From: Geothrix paludis
Lineage (GTDB): Bacteria > Acidobacteriota > Holophagae > Holophagales > Holophagaceae
Reading direction: 5' to 3'
Assembly (NCBI RefSeq): GCF_022808815.1
Contig: NZ_JAKZLC010000001.1
Location: 806,001-870,000 of the forward strand
DNA length: 64,000 nt
Shown here: positions 63,917 to 64,000 of the stretch, in pieces
How positions within the stretch are numbered: position 1 is the stretch's first letter
How the letters are laid out: every line of letters begins with the position of its first letter
The notes under the pieces: generated by a model
Told to the model about the DNA's origin: nothing
Seen by the model: only the letters and a program-made list of their open reading frames with translations
Database searches by the model: none
Made by a program: the position numbers and the translations under genes

Positions 63917-64000
63917 GCTTGGCTCCGTGGGAGCGGAAACTGCTTTTCTCCCAATGTCATTCTGAGGCCATTTCCCTTGTGACGGGGTTCAACCTTCTAC

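Overview
This 64-kb window is a gene-dense, GC-rich piece of chromosome from a Gram-negative-type bacterium. The mix of genes points to Acidobacteriota, perhaps a Holophaga/Geothrix-like member. It has an Oar-like TonB receptor with an N-terminal carboxypeptidase-regulatory domain, a PknB-type kinase with TPR repeats, a CadC-like winged-helix membrane regulator, system II cytochrome c maturation (ResB/CcsA) and a MurE with the meso-diaminopimelate motif. The phylum call is inference; no rRNA or tRNA gene was seen.

Layout. (1) 58-9591, minus strand: five tightly coupled genes for secreted or envelope proteins centred on a bacterial alpha-2-macroglobulin with an intact thioester motif. Content and order match the uncharacterised yfaA-T-S-Q-P genes of Escherichia coli as I recall them. 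(2) 9700-17917: mostly single metabolic and small genes: hutI, a DUF465 protein, an OppD-type ATPase, guaB, pyrC, a DUF2188 protein, a membrane protein, a GNAT acetyltransferase, a DinB-like protein and an NTF2-like protein. (3) 17874-25498: a CadC-like regulator, an unknown exported protein, a Ser/Thr kinase, a zinc alcohol dehydrogenase, an unknown protein, a thioredoxin-like protein and a SpoU methyltransferase. (4) 25567-31072: aromatic amino acid hydroxylase with its pterin dehydratase, then a lipoprotein, ResB and CcsA.

(5) 31146-54807 holds the cell-wall genes and an apparent insertion. Minus-strand mraZ-rsmH-ftsL-ftsI-murE-tsaC-murF-mraY (54807 to 45775) is the head of a division/cell-wall (dcw) cluster. 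murD, usually next after mraY, lies about 11.3 kb further on in the same orientation. The gap holds an NHL-repeat lipoprotein, an Oar-like receptor, an Ig-repeat nuclease lipoprotein and an EAL-domain protein. Just upstream of mraZ are five CCACT boxes at exact 10-bp spacing, a likely MraZ operator. (6) 55031-63916: an MFS exporter, a HIT protein, trmL, a B12-binding protein, radA (with a hairpin-rich in-frame insertion), unknown and membrane proteins, a methyltransferase and a two-part nitronate monooxygenase-like protein.

Four intergenic spacers hold unrelated families of short repeats or palindromes. Perfect hairpins mark several convergent gene ends. The strongest candidates for undescribed biology are the alpha-2-macroglobulin operon, in which two proteins of unknown function carry recognisable peptidoglycan-enzyme-like motifs, and the secreted-protein island splitting the dcw cluster.
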